From assembly GCF_024722015.1 (NCBI RefSeq), contig NZ_JANQBD010000003.1:248001-312000 (forward strand): 64,000 nt of DNA, in the 5' to 3' direction. Positions 9,129 to 17,810 of this stretch are shown here, piece after piece. How positions within the stretch are numbered: the first letter of the stretch is position 1; every line of letters begins with the position of its first letter. The translations under genes and the position numbers were made by a program. This DNA comes from Paenibacillus radicis (ex Xue et al. 2023). GTDB lineage: Bacteria > Bacillota > Bacilli > Paenibacillales > NBRC-103111. Below the pieces are notes generated by a model that did no database searches, was not told the origin of the DNA, and was given only the letters and a program-made list of their open reading frames with translations.

Positions 9129-9725
9129 TTATTGATAATTGAACCGTTCAATAACCATAGGTTGAAGCTGTTTCCCTTGAAGGGCCGCTTCGCAGGTTTC
9201 CATAATCAAGTCCATACGGGCAACCAAGGAATTTGGCTTCGCCGTTGGTGCATCTTGACCGAACGGAACAAAATAAATGTTTTTGGTAATTAAAAGCTTG
9301 CTAATATTCATTGCATTCAAACCAAGACCATCATTCGTAGAAATTGCCAATACCACTGGACGGTGGTTGCGCATCTGTGCTTTAGCGGCCATCAAAACCG
9401 GACTTTCAGTCATGGCATTCGCCAATTTACTAGTTGTATTACCTGTACATGGAGCTATTGCAAGCACATCCAACAATTTGCTCGGACCTAACGGCTCTGC
9501 ATCAACAATTGAAGAAATAATATCATTCCCTGTAATCTCTTTCAACTGTTTCTGCCAATTTTCTGATGTACCGAAGCGCGTATCCGTAGTAAGTATTGTA
9601 TAAGAAACGATAGGAACCACATGGGCTCCAGCGTCGATAAATCGCTGTATTTGCGGCATCGTCTCAGCAAACGTACAATGGGACCCTGTCAAAGCAAAAC
9701 CAACTGTCTTTCCCTGCCAATTCAT
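9129..9725 (-). CDS. spoVFB: Dipicolinate synthase subunit B
   Basis: 198-aa flavoprotein-like subunit (DpaB) of dipicolinate synthase, which in the mother cell turns dihydroxy-tetrahydrodipicolinate into dipicolinic acid for the spore core. The fold is of the phosphopantothenoylcysteine decarboxylase/flavoprotein type, with an N-terminal TVGFALTGSHCTFAE phosphate-binding segment and the later APCTGNTTSKLANAMTESPVLMAAKA signature near residue 92. Its ATG overlaps the spoVFA stop (ATGA), which suggests coupled translation in a fixed ratio. Its presence shows the organism is a spore former. Confidence 0.96.
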   Translation of the reverse strand: MNWQGKTVGFALTGSHCTFAETMPQIQRFIDAGAHVVPIVSYTILTTDTRFGTSENWQKQLKEITGNDIISSIVDAEPLGPSKLLDVLAIAPCTGNTTSKLANAMTESPVLMAAKAQMRNHRPVVLAISTNDGLGLNAMNISKLLITKNIYFVPFGQDAPTAKPNSLVARMDLIMETCEAALQGKQLQPMVIERFNYQ

Positions 9726-10621
9726 TCCACATTCCTCCTCTGTCCTGCATCCTCAAGAATAATTCGACTCAAGGTATCAGCGATGATGCGACCGGCTGTT
9801 TTCGGCGCAACAATTCCGGGGAGTCCTGGAGCGAGCATCGCTTTGATTCCTCTTTTTTCTGCAAAACGAAAATCCGTTCCGCCTGGCTTAGAGGCCAAAT
9901 CAATGATCACTGCACGATGTGGAATATTGGCAATAATTTGTGCTGTGACTATCATAGACGGAATTGTGTTAAAAAGCAAGTCAATATTAGCTGTTTGATT
10001 GTGTAAATCCTGTGTGTAAAAGGGCGTAAACCCCATCTCCCAAGCACGCGCATAGTACTCGGGTTTGTTGACGCCTACCTTCACCTTTGCCCCCAGTCCT
10101 TGCAGTGTACGTGCCAAAGTAATCCCCGTTCTACCAAACCCAAGCACCATAGATTGCGAGCCGTGTATGGTAAAATCCGTATTTTGAATCGCCATCATTA
10201 TGGCACCCTCTGCCGTCGGAATAGAGTTATAAATGGCCACATCATCCCGATCGAAGAGCTCAACAATTGGAATCGAATACTTCGCACCCAAATTGCGCAA
10301 GTAAGGTTTAGCCATTCCTGTAAAAATTTTAGCGTGTTTGGGCAATGCTTGGATATGTGCATCTGTCAAGCGAAGCTCCGATGTCGAAAAGATACTTTCC
10401 ACATTACCGTGATCATCCGTTCCTACCGCTGGCAAAATCACCGCATCAAGCCCTTCAAGAGCCTCAGGACTCAGCTCGGACCTCGTAATTCCGCTGAATT
10501 GATTTTGCAGATTATCAAACCCGATCAAGATGACGGAAGCATCCAGCTCGGAGCATTTATAAATGACTTCAAGCTGCCTGGCATCGCCGCCGATCAAAGC
10601 CACTTGAATTCCTGTAAGCAT
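9722..10621 (-). CDS. spoVFA: Dipicolinate synthase subunit A
   Basis: 299-aa NAD(P)-binding subunit (DpaA) of dipicolinate synthase. The N-terminal half is the DpaA-specific domain (IGGDARQLEVIYKCSELDASV, residues about 11-31). The C-terminal half is a Rossmann domain with GFGRTGITLARTLQGLGAKV near residue 160, similar to shikimate or D-hydroxyacid dehydrogenases. Start ATG lies 9 nt after AGAGG. A near-consensus sigma-K promoter lies just upstream, fitting mother-cell expression late in sporulation. It is the first gene of the spoVFA-spoVFB-asd run. Confidence 0.96.
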   Translation of the reverse strand: MLTGIQVALIGGDARQLEVIYKCSELDASVILIGFDNLQNQFSGITRSELSPEALEGLDAVILPAVGTDDHGNVESIFSTSELRLTDAHIQALPKHAKIFTGMAKPYLRNLGAKYSIPIVELFDRDDVAIYNSIPTAEGAIMMAIQNTDFTIHGSQSMVLGFGRTGITLARTLQGLGAKVKVGVNKPEYYARAWEMGFTPFYTQDLHNQTANIDLLFNTIPSMIVTAQIIANIPHRAVIIDLASKPGGTDFRFAEKRGIKAMLAPGLPGIVAPKTAGRIIADTLSRIILEDAGQRRNVE

Positions 10622-10656
10622 TCATTCTCACCTCTTTCTAATCGCAATCCATAACT

Positions 10657-10685
10657 CATACTATGCTCTCGCCCAATAATGGGTT
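10657..10685 (-). promoter_or_regulatory. Predicted sigma-K promoter for spoVFA-spoVFB
   Basis: On the minus strand AACC (10685-10682), a 16-nt spacer and CATAGTATG (10665-10657) match the sigma-K pattern mACm-N16-CATAnnnTA except for the last base. It lies about 40 nt upstream of the spoVFA start and after the dut terminator. B. subtilis spoVF is a known sigma-K operon, so the position makes biological sense. Prediction by pattern only. Confidence 0.65.
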
Positions 10686-10725
10686 ACTTCGCTCGACAAA
10701 GAAACGGCTGCACAAACAACCGATT

Positions 10726-10778
10726 GAAAAAAACAAAAAGAGCACTTCCCGCTTGCTGCTGCAAACAGAAAAGTGCTC
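10726..10778 (-). terminator. Rho-independent terminator after dut
   Basis: Minus-strand GAGCACTT (10778-10771) pairs with AAGTGCTC (10747-10740) around a 23-nt loop, followed by CTTTTTGTTTTTTTC. It lies about 60 nt after the dut stop and separates the mlpA-dut pair from the sporulation genes. Confidence 0.88.
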
Positions 10779-10838
10779 AAAATTAATTAGATATTCAGTT
10801 ATCTTAAACGATCTACAAATGTTCTCAAGCAAGCATTG

Positions 10839-11285
10839 TTATTTAGTACCGGTATGACCGAAACCACCTGCTCCACGGTCCGTATCCTCAAGTTCATCAA
10901 CTTCGATTAGTTGAACCTTAGGAACCTCCTGGAATACCATCTGGGCAATTCGCTCATTTCTTTTAATAATGAATGATTCCAAGCCGTGATTGATAAGCAG
11001 CACCTTGACCTCGCCGCGATAATCCGCATCAATCGTTCCCGGTGAATTTAAAGCGGTAATTCCATGCTTCAGCGCTAGCCCGCTCCGAGGACGAATCTGT
11101 GCTTCCAGCTCGGGGGGCATTGCCAATGAGAAGCCAGTCGGGATAAGCATTCGCTGACCTGGATTCAATTCCACTGATTCTGTAACAGCGGCATAGAGAT
11201 CAAAGCCGCTTGCCAGAAGCGACATTTTTTGTGGCAGCTGTATATCTTCACTACCTGGCAAACGCTTGATTTGAACATTATACAA
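10839..11285 (-). CDS. dut: dUTP diphosphatase (dUTPase)
   Basis: Hydrolyses dUTP to dUMP and pyrophosphate, keeping uracil out of DNA and supplying dTMP synthesis. 148 aa with the five trimeric-dUTPase motifs: AGFDLYAA-like SGFDLYAAV (I), RPRSGLALKHG (II), GTIDADYRGEV (III), RIAQMVFQ (IV) and the C-terminal DRGAGGFGHTG (V). The start chosen is TTG at 11285 (MYNVQIKRL...), 7 nt after GGAGG. The ATG seven codons upstream would place the AGGAGG inside the coding region. The gene overlaps the end of the M16 peptidase gene by 8 nt. B. subtilis has ymxH at this spot instead. Confidence 0.95.
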   Translation of the reverse strand: MYNVQIKRLPGSEDIQLPQKMSLLASGFDLYAAVTESVELNPGQRMLIPTGFSLAMPPELEAQIRPRSGLALKHGITALNSPGTIDADYRGEVKVLLINHGLESFIIKRNERIAQMVFQEVPKVQLIEVDELEDTDRGAGGFGHTGTK

Positions 11286-12528
11286 GTTGATCCCTCCTGA
11301 AGCCATCGATCACATCTGCTTTTTGACCCACCATGGCTAGTGCAAAAGGGGTTGATAGCATCTCTTGTGTCAACGCTTGAATGTGATCGAGTTCTACACT
11401 CTCAATACGTTCTATGATCTCATCCAAGCTATAATGTTTGCCGAGCATCAGCTCGTTTTTACCCAAACGGTTCATCCGGCTGCTCGTGCTCTCCAAACTG
11501 AGGATCAGACTGCCTTTCATCTGCTCCTTGCCTTTTCTAAGCTCGCTTGCAGTGAGCCCTTCGTTTTTAAGTTCGCTCAGCAGTTCCATAGTTACATTCA
11601 GCACATCCGCCGTCTGCTTGGGTGCTGTACCTGTATAAATAGTAAACATACCGCCATCCTGGTAAGACGTGTGGTAGGAATACACTGAATAAGCCATGCC
11701 ACGTTTTTCTCTAATTTCTTGGAATAATCGCGAACTCATTCCGCCGCCGATAGCATTGTTCAACAAGACCATTGCATATAAACGATCATCTTTAGCAGAC
11801 AGACCTGGCAGTGACAGACAAATATGATTTTGCTCCGTTTTCTTCTCATGGTATTCCAGATTACTGAAAAAAGTAGGTGCAGCGAACGTTTGTTCAGTAC
11901 CATTGTTTTGAAAGCTTCCAAAATGCTGTTCCATTAAAGCAAGAATGGAATCATCTACATTGCCGGCAATAGCGATGACCGTGCTCTCGATACTATACTT
12001 CTCTTTCATGTACTGACGCAGTGTATTTGAGTCCATAGCCGTCAGGTTTTGTTCGGTTCCAATGATTGTATAACCTAAAGAATGGTCTTCAAACGCAGCT
12101 TTAGCAATTAAATCATGAACCATATCATCAGGTGTGTCCTCATACATGGATATCTCTTCGAAAATGACATTCTTTTCTTTCTCAAGTTCAGTTGGATCGA
12201 AGGTCGAACGGAAGAACATATCAGCCAGCGCCTCAACCGCTATAGGCAAATGCTCATCCAGCACCTTGGCGTAGTAGCATGTATACTCTTTTGACGTAAA
12301 TGCGTTGACATTGCCTCCAATGCCATCAAACAATTCTGCTATATCCTTGGCGGAGTACTTATCCGTCCCCTTGAACAGCATGTGCTCGATAAAATGTGAA
12401 ATACCGTTAATCTCTCTGCTCTCATTACGCGAACCTGTTTTCACCCAAATCCCAAAGGATACGGAGCGGCAAGTTGGAATAGGTTCCACGATGACCCGCA
12501 GCCCATTGTTCAAGGTATATTTATTCAA
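11278..12528 (-). CDS. mlpA: M16 (pitrilysin/insulinase) family zinc peptidase
   Basis: 416-aa processing-peptidase-like protein, the counterpart of B. subtilis MlpA/YmxG. The inverted zinc motif HxxEH is seen as HFIEH near residue 46, with the distal Glu ligand expected in the EKEKNVIFEEISMYEDTP segment near 118-135. The C-terminal half holds the second, inactive M16 domain with GGGMSSRLFQEIREKRGMAYSVYS. There is no signal peptide, so it is probably cytoplasmic. The start codon is TTG, 9 nt after GAGG. In B. subtilis this protein is linked to regulation of extracellular protease genes; its substrate here is unknown. Confidence 0.93.
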   Translation of the reverse strand: MNKYTLNNGLRVIVEPIPTCRSVSFGIWVKTGSRNESREINGISHFIEHMLFKGTDKYSAKDIAELFDGIGGNVNAFTSKEYTCYYAKVLDEHLPIAVEALADMFFRSTFDPTELEKEKNVIFEEISMYEDTPDDMVHDLIAKAAFEDHSLGYTIIGTEQNLTAMDSNTLRQYMKEKYSIESTVIAIAGNVDDSILALMEQHFGSFQNNGTEQTFAAPTFFSNLEYHEKKTEQNHICLSLPGLSAKDDRLYAMVLLNNAIGGGMSSRLFQEIREKRGMAYSVYSYHTSYQDGGMFTIYTGTAPKQTADVLNVTMELLSELKNEGLTASELRKGKEQMKGSLILSLESTSSRMNRLGKNELMLGKHYSLDEIIERIESVELDHIQALTQEMLSTPFALAMVGQKADVIDGFRRDQLV

Positions 12529-12587
12529 TGAAGGGAGCCTCCTCGGAAAATCTCGTTATGTATCAATTTTGTAAAAATCATCTTCGA

Positions 12588-12845
12588 ACTGCTTCGATCT
12601 GAAGCTTTTCTTTAAATATCAGAATGTGCTTGTTTTCAGCGAAGCTGAATCATTCTGATATTGCAAGAAAAGCAACTGCTTAGACACGAATGTATCTTCT
12701 TTGTACTGCTTCGATCTTAAGCTTTTCTTTAAATATCAGAATCTACTTTTTCAGCAAAGCTGAATCATTCTGATATTGCAAGAAAAGCAACTGCTTTTAG
12801 ACACGAATGTATCTTCTTTGTACTGCTTCGATCTGAAGCTTTTCT
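12588..12845. repeat. 117-bp tandem repeat (2.2 copies) built of nested palindromes
   Basis: This is the largest gene-free stretch of the window (12529-12855). Copies start at 12588, 12705 and 12822, the last one partial; the period is exactly 117 bp although small indels inside the copies compensate each other. Each full copy contains a long stem: GCTTTTCTT then ATATCAGAAT pairs with ATTCTGATAT then AAGAAAAGC. Within its loop lies the small perfect hairpin TTCAGC/GCTGAA. A third hairpin GCTTC/GAAGC sits at the copy junction. No T-run and no open frame of note. It resembles a dispersed palindromic element that duplicated, but other copies cannot be checked from this window. Confidence 0.85.
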
Positions 12846-12855
12846 TATATTACCA

Positions 12856-13899
12856 TTATTGCTCAGCAGACTCAACTTTGGGAACACGGTTTGTGGAAAT
12901 TACCTCGCTTACGGTCCCAAGCTGTAGTCCTTTGTTTTTGATCACTTTAATCATCCGCTCCAACGCTTCGCTTGACGATGACGTCGGGTGCATAAGAATT
13001 AATGAGCCCGGCTCTACTCTTGTAGAAATTTTATTCACAATAGTGGAAGGCACTGGCTTTTGCCAATCTACGGTATCGAGCGTCCACAATATGGTTCTTA
13101 ACTTTTGCTCACGGGCAATATCGACTGTTGCTTGGTTAAAATCTCCCGAAGGAGGGGCAAACAACACATTGTTTACTCCCAGTTCTTTTTCAAGCAGCTG
13201 TTGGGTTTTGTATATCTCTTGATAGGCTAGATCTCGTGATATTTGACTCATATTTTTATGGGAATACGCATGATTGGAAAGCTCATGCCCTTTATCCTTA
13301 ATAATTTGTGCAGTTGGAACATTTTTTTTCAACCAGCTTCCATCGAAGAAAAAGGTCGCCCGGACGTTTTCTTTTTCCAGAATACTAAGCATTTTGGGTA
13401 AAAATTGTTCTCCCCATGCAACGTTGATCATCAGTGCTACCATGGGTTTCTCTGGATTTCCCTTATAAACAGGATGTGATCCCAATTGATCCAAACCGAT
13501 GGCCGGCGGCACCTCCCTCATGATTAAATGCAATTGACCTGGTGATTGCCGCTCAAGTGTGAGGGCAAGCGACTTTTCTATGTCAACCTCCACCCCATTG
13601 TAGCCAGGTATCGCCTTCCATACTCTATCCAAACGCGCGTTGATAGGGGCAATCCGACGTTTTTCAGCTTCCAACATGATCTGTTCCTGAAGCATTGCCG
13701 TTTGATCCTGCAGCTTGCTCCAACCCGCATTAGCCTTTATGGCAGAAGGAATATCCAAATGAAACGGACTTGATGCAGGTACATTCGTTGAATGTTGTTT
13801 GGCCTGTTGTATGAAGGTTTGCACACTTTCTGAGCTCTGCAGCACCAGCATGACCGTTGCAAACAGACAGGTCATCACTATCACCTGAACATGTTTCAT
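12856..13899 (-). CDS. ylxY: Polysaccharide deacetylase family protein, YlxY-type
   Basis: 347-aa carbohydrate-esterase-4 (NodB homology) protein. An N-terminal signal-anchor segment (about residues 8-26) points to secretion or membrane attachment. An N-terminal domain of unknown role covers about 30-150. The NodB domain (about 155-330) has the DGSW, SNHAYSHKNMSQ (zinc-ligand HxxxH-like) and LMHPT motifs. The usual N-terminal catalytic Asp pair is not obvious (MINVAWGEQFLP at that position), as is reported for YlxY-like proteins, so activity is uncertain. Start ATG at 13899 follows AGGAG by 7 nt, rather than the longer open frame. Located after pnp as in B. subtilis. Confidence 0.9.
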   Translation of the reverse strand: MKHVQVIVMTCLFATVMLVLQSSESVQTFIQQAKQHSTNVPASSPFHLDIPSAIKANAGWSKLQDQTAMLQEQIMLEAEKRRIAPINARLDRVWKAIPGYNGVEVDIEKSLALTLERQSPGQLHLIMREVPPAIGLDQLGSHPVYKGNPEKPMVALMINVAWGEQFLPKMLSILEKENVRATFFFDGSWLKKNVPTAQIIKDKGHELSNHAYSHKNMSQISRDLAYQEIYKTQQLLEKELGVNNVLFAPPSGDFNQATVDIAREQKLRTILWTLDTVDWQKPVPSTIVNKISTRVEPGSLILMHPTSSSSEALERMIKVIKNKGLQLGTVSEVISTNRVPKVESAEQ

Positions 13900-13962
13900 A
13901 AGCTTGCTCCTGTCAATGGAATCGTTTGTCCCATAAATATGCACCGGAGGACAAGATTAGAC

Positions 13963-13996
13963 CAAAACAAAAAGAGACAGAATGCTCTGGCTCTTT
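13963..13996 (-). terminator. Rho-independent terminator after pnp
   Basis: Minus-strand AAAGAGCCAG (13996-13987) pairs with CTGTCTCTTT (13980-13971), with one mismatch, around a 6-nt loop and is followed by TTGTTTTGG. It starts about 28 nt after the pnp stop codon. Confidence 0.78.
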
Positions 13997-14024
13997 GTCG
14001 TTGCAATACTATGAAATAAAGCGA

Positions 14025-16127
14025 TTATGATTGAGCTGGTACTTGTGGAGTAAGAACGGCTTTGCGAGAAAGATTTACGCGGCCCTGTTGATCGATTTCG
14101 GTTACTTTAACGGTAATAGTGTCTCCAACCGCAACCACATCTTCCACTTTAGCTACACGTTCTGTAGATAGCTGAGAAATGTGAACTAATCCTTCTTTCC
14201 CAGGCAAAATCTCCACAAACGCACCAAACTTCTCAACGCGCTTAACTGTACCTAAATACGTCTCGCCTATAACTACTTCCTTAACAATACCTTCAATGAT
14301 TTGACGAGCTTTATCGTTCATCTCTTGATTGGAGGAAGCAATAAATACTCGGCCATCTTGTTCGATATCGATTTTTACGCCGGTTTCTTCAATAATTTTA
14401 TTAATAATTTTGCCGCCTGCACCGATAACATCACGGATTTTGTCCGGATTGATATGCATAGTTAAAATTTTAGGCGCATATTTGGAAAGCTGAGCTTTAG
14501 GCTGTTGAATACGCTCCAGCATTTTGCCTAAAATGTGCATTCTGCCTTGTTTCGCTTGCTCTAGCGCTTGTCCTAAAATAGCACGGTCAATGCCGTCAAT
14601 TTTAATATCCATTTGCAAAGCTGTAACTCCTGCTGCTGTTCCTGCAACCTTGAAGTCCATGTCACCAAGATGATCTTCCATCCCTTGAATATCACTTAAG
14701 ATTGAGAAATGTTCACCATCTTTAATTAATCCCATAGCTACTCCGGCAACTGGCGATTTAATCGGAACTCCAGCATCCATCATGGCAAGGGTACTCGCAC
14801 AAATACTTGCTTGAGAAGTGGAGCCGTTAGATTCCAATACTTCGGATACAAGACGAATCGTATAAGGGAAATCCGTCTCTGAAGGAAGAACAGGCTCCAA
14901 CGCGCGTTCGCCAAGTGCTCCATGACCAATTTCACGGCGACCTGGGGGACGCAATGGTCTTGCTTCGCCGACACTAAACGGCGGGAAGTTATAATGATGC
15001 ATAAACCGTTTGGTTTCTTCCAAGTCAAGCCCGTCCAAAATTTGCACATCCCCAAGCGCTCCAAGCGTACAAATACTGAGAGCTTGTGTTTGTCCACGTG
15101 TAAACAATCCGGAGCCGTGTGTGCGCGGCAGCAAATCAATGTCGCATTCAATAGGACGAATTTCGTCTAAGCCACGTCCATCCGGTCTTACTTTATCGTG
15201 AGTAATGAGTCGACGTACTTCTTCTTTAACAATGTCATATAACGTTTCTTTTACATCGGCCAACTTCTCTGGTGTTTCAGCATACACACCTTTGAAATGT
15301 TCAACCGTTTCTTCATTCACCGCATCAATGGCTTCTTGGCGAGCATGCTTCTCAGCAATTTTAACAGCTTCAACCAATCTGGCTTGCGCAAATGCTCGAA
15401 CATCGCGATTGACTTCTTCATCTACCGTATGTAATTTAACTTCCATCTTAGGCTTGCCAGCCTCTGCAACTAACTGCTCTTGAATGGCAACGATATTCTT
15501 AATTTCATCGTGACCGAACATGATTGCTTCCAGCATAACTTCTTCCGGAACCTCATTAGCTCCTGCCTCAACCATCATGATAGCATCTTTAGTACCGGCT
15601 ACAACTAGATGGATATCACTTTTATCAACCTGCTCCAACGTCGGATTAATCACAAATTGACCATCCACGCGCCCAACGATAACTCCGCCAACCGGACCAT
15701 TAAAAGGAACATCCGAAATGCTCAACGCCGCAGAAGTACCAATCATAGCAGCAATTTCCGGTGCACACTCTTGATCTACGCTCATTACGATGGAAACGAT
15801 TTGTACATCATTACGGAAGCCTTCCGGAAATAAAGGACGAATCGGACGGTCAGTTAGTCTGCTTGACAATATCGCTTTTTGACTTGGACGACCTTCCCGT
15901 TTAATGAAACCTCCAGGAATTTTCCCAACCGCGTACAGGCGCTCCTCATAATTCACAGTTAAAGGAAAGAAATCAAGATCCTTTGGTCCTGTCGAAGCCG
16001 TCACCGTACATAGTACTACTGTATCTCCATAGCGAACCATTACCGCGGCATTCGCTTGCTTGGCAAAACGGCCCGTTTCAAGAATTAAGGGACGTCCACC
16101 TAAATCCATCTGCACTCTTTTTTCCAT
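14025..16127 (-). CDS. pnp: Polyribonucleotide nucleotidyltransferase (PNPase)
   Basis: 700-aa phosphorolytic 3'-5' exoribonuclease of mRNA decay and DNA repair. Two RNase PH-like domains (about 10-215 and 310-540) are joined by an alpha-helical linker. These are followed by a KH domain (about 552-612, [12 protein letters not shown]) and an S1 RNA-binding domain (about 620-690, [24 protein letters not shown]). The second PH domain carries the [23 protein letters not shown] phosphate-binding segment. Start ATG lies after AGGAGG. A TATAAT without a good -35 lies 27-32 nt before the start. It follows rpsO, the classic rpsO-pnp order. Confidence 0.98.
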   Translation of the reverse strand: MEKRVQMDLGGRPLILETGRFAKQANAAVMVRYGDTVVLCTVTASTGPKDLDFFPLTVNYEERLYAVGKIPGGFIKREGRPSQKAILSSRLTDRPIRPLFPEGFRNDVQIVSIVMSVDQECAPEIAAMIGTSAALSISDVPFNGPVGGVIVGRVDGQFVINPTLEQVDKSDIHLVVAGTKDAIMMVEAGANEVPEEVMLEAIMFGHDEIKNIVAIQEQLVAEAGKPKMEVKLHTVDEEVNRDVRAFAQARLVEAVKIAEKHARQEAIDAVNEETVEHFKGVYAETPEKLADVKETLYDIVKEEVRRLITHDKVRPDGRGLDEIRPIECDIDLLPRTHGSGLFTRGQTQALSICTLGALGDVQILDGLDLEETKRFMHHYNFPPFSVGEARPLRPPGRREIGHGALGERALEPVLPSETDFPYTIRLVSEVLESNGSTSQASICASTLAMMDAGVPIKSPVAGVAMGLIKDGEHFSILSDIQGMEDHLGDMDFKVAGTAAGVTALQMDIKIDGIDRAILGQALEQAKQGRMHILGKMLERIQQPKAQLSKYAPKILTMHINPDKIRDVIGAGGKIINKIIEETGVKIDIEQDGRVFIASSNQEMNDKARQIIEGIVKEVVIGETYLGTVKRVEKFGAFVEILPGKEGLVHISQLSTERVAKVEDVVAVGDTITVKVTEIDQQGRVNLSRKAVLTPQVPAQS

Positions 16128-16306
16128 AAAAACCTCCTGAAAGTTATCATAATATTATAAGGAAACTTACTTCATAAGCATCCTCGGAAAATGAATGTTA
16201 GGTTTTGCTAATTTAATCTATATATCATTTCTGCATAATGCTCAGTATTTCCTTCTTTAATCGAAATAAATCTCTCTATTCCACAAAGAACGAAGTTATG
16301 CATACG

Positions 16307-16374
16307 AAAAAGCAACCTCGCTATCTGTTGTCCAAGCCCAAACCGGACCCGAACAGCAGACAACCATGGTTGCT
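16307..16374 (-). terminator. Rho-independent terminator between rpsO and pnp
   Basis: On the minus strand AGCAACC (16374-16368) pairs with GGTTGCT (16317-16311), enclosing a second, longer pairing of TGTCTGCTGTTC with GGACAACAGATA that uses wobble pairs. A run of T follows at 16311-16307. It lies 19 nt after the rpsO stop and should limit rpsO transcripts reaching pnp. The remaining 16128-16306 shows no further clear signal. Confidence 0.82.
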
Positions 16375-16392
16375 CTTTTGCAGCTAATCCTA

Positions 16393-16662
16393 TTAACGAC
16401 GAAGTCCCAGCTTAGCGATCAAAGCGCTGTAGCGGCTAACGTCTTTGTTTTTCAAATAAGCTAACAGTTTACGGCGTTGGCCTACCATTTTCAAAAGACC
16501 ACGACGGGAATGATGATCCTTCTTGTGAGTCTTAAGATGGCCAGTCAAGTTTACAATGTTTTCTGTAAGAATTGCAATTTGCACTTCCGGTGAACCTGTA
16601 TCGGACTCATGCGTTTTGTGCGTTTGAATCAATTCTTGTTTACGTTCTTGTGTCAATGCCAT
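16393..16662 (-). CDS. rpsO: 30S ribosomal protein S15
   Basis: 89-aa primary 16S rRNA-binding protein of the 30S platform, usual length. The S15 signature is visible in [32 protein letters not shown]. The start is ATG at 16662 (MALTQERKQ), 10 nt after GGAGG; the frame extends 24 codons upstream but that part is the leader. It has its own promoter and an about 105-nt leader, which is where S15 represses its own mRNA in other bacteria. Confidence 0.98.
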   Translation of the reverse strand: MALTQERKQELIQTHKTHESDTGSPEVQIAILTENIVNLTGHLKTHKKDHHSRRGLLKMVGQRRKLLAYLKNKDVSRYSALIAKLGLRR

Positions 16663-16773
16663 TATTGAGTCACCTCCATGAATGATTTGGTATCCCCAAA
16701 GGCCCAGAGATCGTCGGAGTTCTCGATTCTCCATGCCAAGGTTCTAATGTTGCCGTTAACGACAACGTTGTTG
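16663..16773 (-). promoter_or_regulatory. rpsO 5' leader, possible S15 autoregulatory region
   Basis: About 105 nt separate the predicted transcript start from the rpsO ATG. On the minus strand GTTG pairs with CAAC around a GTTAAC core shortly after the transcript start. A second pairing (TCTCTGGGCC with GGGGATACCAAA-like bases) could form near the Shine-Dalgarno. S15 controls its own translation by leader binding in several bacteria; whether this leader does so is inferred from position and potential structure only. Confidence 0.4.
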
Positions 16774-16803
16774 ATTATAACATAAGTTGCTAGTAAAAGT
16801 AAA
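16774..16803 (-). promoter_or_regulatory. Sigma-A promoter for rpsO
   Basis: Minus-strand TTTACT (16803-16798), an 18-nt spacer and a perfect TATAAT (16779-16774). It lies in the 167-nt gap between ribF and the rpsO ATG, matching the expectation that rpsO has its own promoter. Confidence 0.7.
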
Positions 16804-16829
16804 ATAATAGTTAGTCATTTTCTATAATA

Positions 16830-17783
16830 TTACGCCAACAGCAGCTTAGCCTGCTCTGCATCTCTTTGAATTTGTGCTATCAGCTCAGCGACTCCCGAAA
16901 ACTTGCGCTCCGGCCGCAGATAACTAATGAAATCTACAGTCACCTGATTACCGTAAATAGACTGAGAGAACTCAAACAGATGCGCTTCCAAAGTTGGCTG
17001 CTCGAGATTTGTCTCAAAGGTTGGCTTTTTTCCGACATTCATCACACTGTTATAGATTTGTCCATCAACGGTAACACGAACCGCGTACACACCTAAGGCA
17101 GGAATAAGGAAAGGATCAAGTAAATCAATATTGGCCGTAGGAAACCCGATCGTTTTCCCTCTGCCATCTCCGTGTACAACGATCCCATTTAACGAATAAG
17201 GTCGTCCCAATAAAGCGTTCGCTCGTTCGAGATTTCCTGACAATAAATGTTCACGGACCAATGTACTGCTGACCTTGCTTCCGTTTTGATGAAACGGTCG
17301 AATCACTTCAACAGCAAACCGCCCCTGTGCCAGCTCGCATAAAGTATCGGGAGTACCAGCCCCCAAATAACCAAAAGTAAAATCAAACCCAACAATCACG
17401 GTGTTGACTTTCATTGGTATGAGCATGTTTTCAACAAAATCGGAAGGAGAAACCTTCATCAGCTCATTATTGAAAGACACAATGTACATATTATTTACGC
17501 CTGATGCTTCCATAAGCCGTTTCTTTTCTTCCACGGGTGTCAAAAGCTGGACATATTTGCATTGGCCCAACACTTGTCTGGGATGAGGATGAAACGTCAT
17601 GATAGAAGCGGGTATGTGCAAGCCTTCTGCAGTATGAATGGCACGCTTGATAACTTCCTGATGTCCCAAGTGAACACCATCGAAATCTCCAATAGCGAGT
17701 ACCTGCGGCCCCATTTCTGAAAGATTGCCTTGTGATATTATAGGATATGCTAATTCTAGCGATTGCATAAATACAAAGTTCAC
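16830..17783 (-). CDS. ribF: Bifunctional riboflavin kinase / FAD synthetase
   Basis: Converts riboflavin to FMN and FMN to FAD. About 317 aa. The N-terminal nucleotidyltransferase domain has IGDFDGVHLGHQEVI near residues 31-45 and SSTLVREHLLSGN near 168. The C-terminal riboflavin kinase domain (about 183-310) has GRPYSLNGIVVHGDGRGKTIGFPTANI and NVGKKPTF. The start could be GTG at 17783 or ATG at 17768; neither has a strong ribosome site, and the choice changes only 5 residues. It follows truB by 27 nt and has no FMN riboswitch in front. Confidence 0.96.
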   Translation of the reverse strand: MNFVFMQSLELAYPIISQGNLSEMGPQVLAIGDFDGVHLGHQEVIKRAIHTAEGLHIPASIMTFHPHPRQVLGQCKYVQLLTPVEEKKRLMEASGVNNMYIVSFNNELMKVSPSDFVENMLIPMKVNTVIVGFDFTFGYLGAGTPDTLCELAQGRFAVEVIRPFHQNGSKVSSTLVREHLLSGNLERANALLGRPYSLNGIVVHGDGRGKTIGFPTANIDLLDPFLIPALGVYAVRVTVDGQIYNSVMNVGKKPTFETNLEQPTLEAHLFEFSQSIYGNQVTVDFISYLRPERKFSGVAELIAQIQRDAEQAKLLLA

Positions 17784-17810
17784 CTACAATTCTTATGAGA
17801 CGATAACATT

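Noticed and set aside
12588..12845. CRISPR array
   Set aside because: Copies are directly adjacent with no spacers, only 2.2 units, and internally palindromic over a long span; no cas genes are near.
16128..16190. Strong promoter for pnp
   Set aside because: A TATAAT is present at 16159-16154 but no acceptable -35 occurs at 16-18 nt and there is no extended -10, so it is not listed as a feature.
17784..17810. FMN riboswitch before ribF
   Set aside because: Only 27 nt separate truB and ribF, far too little for the element.
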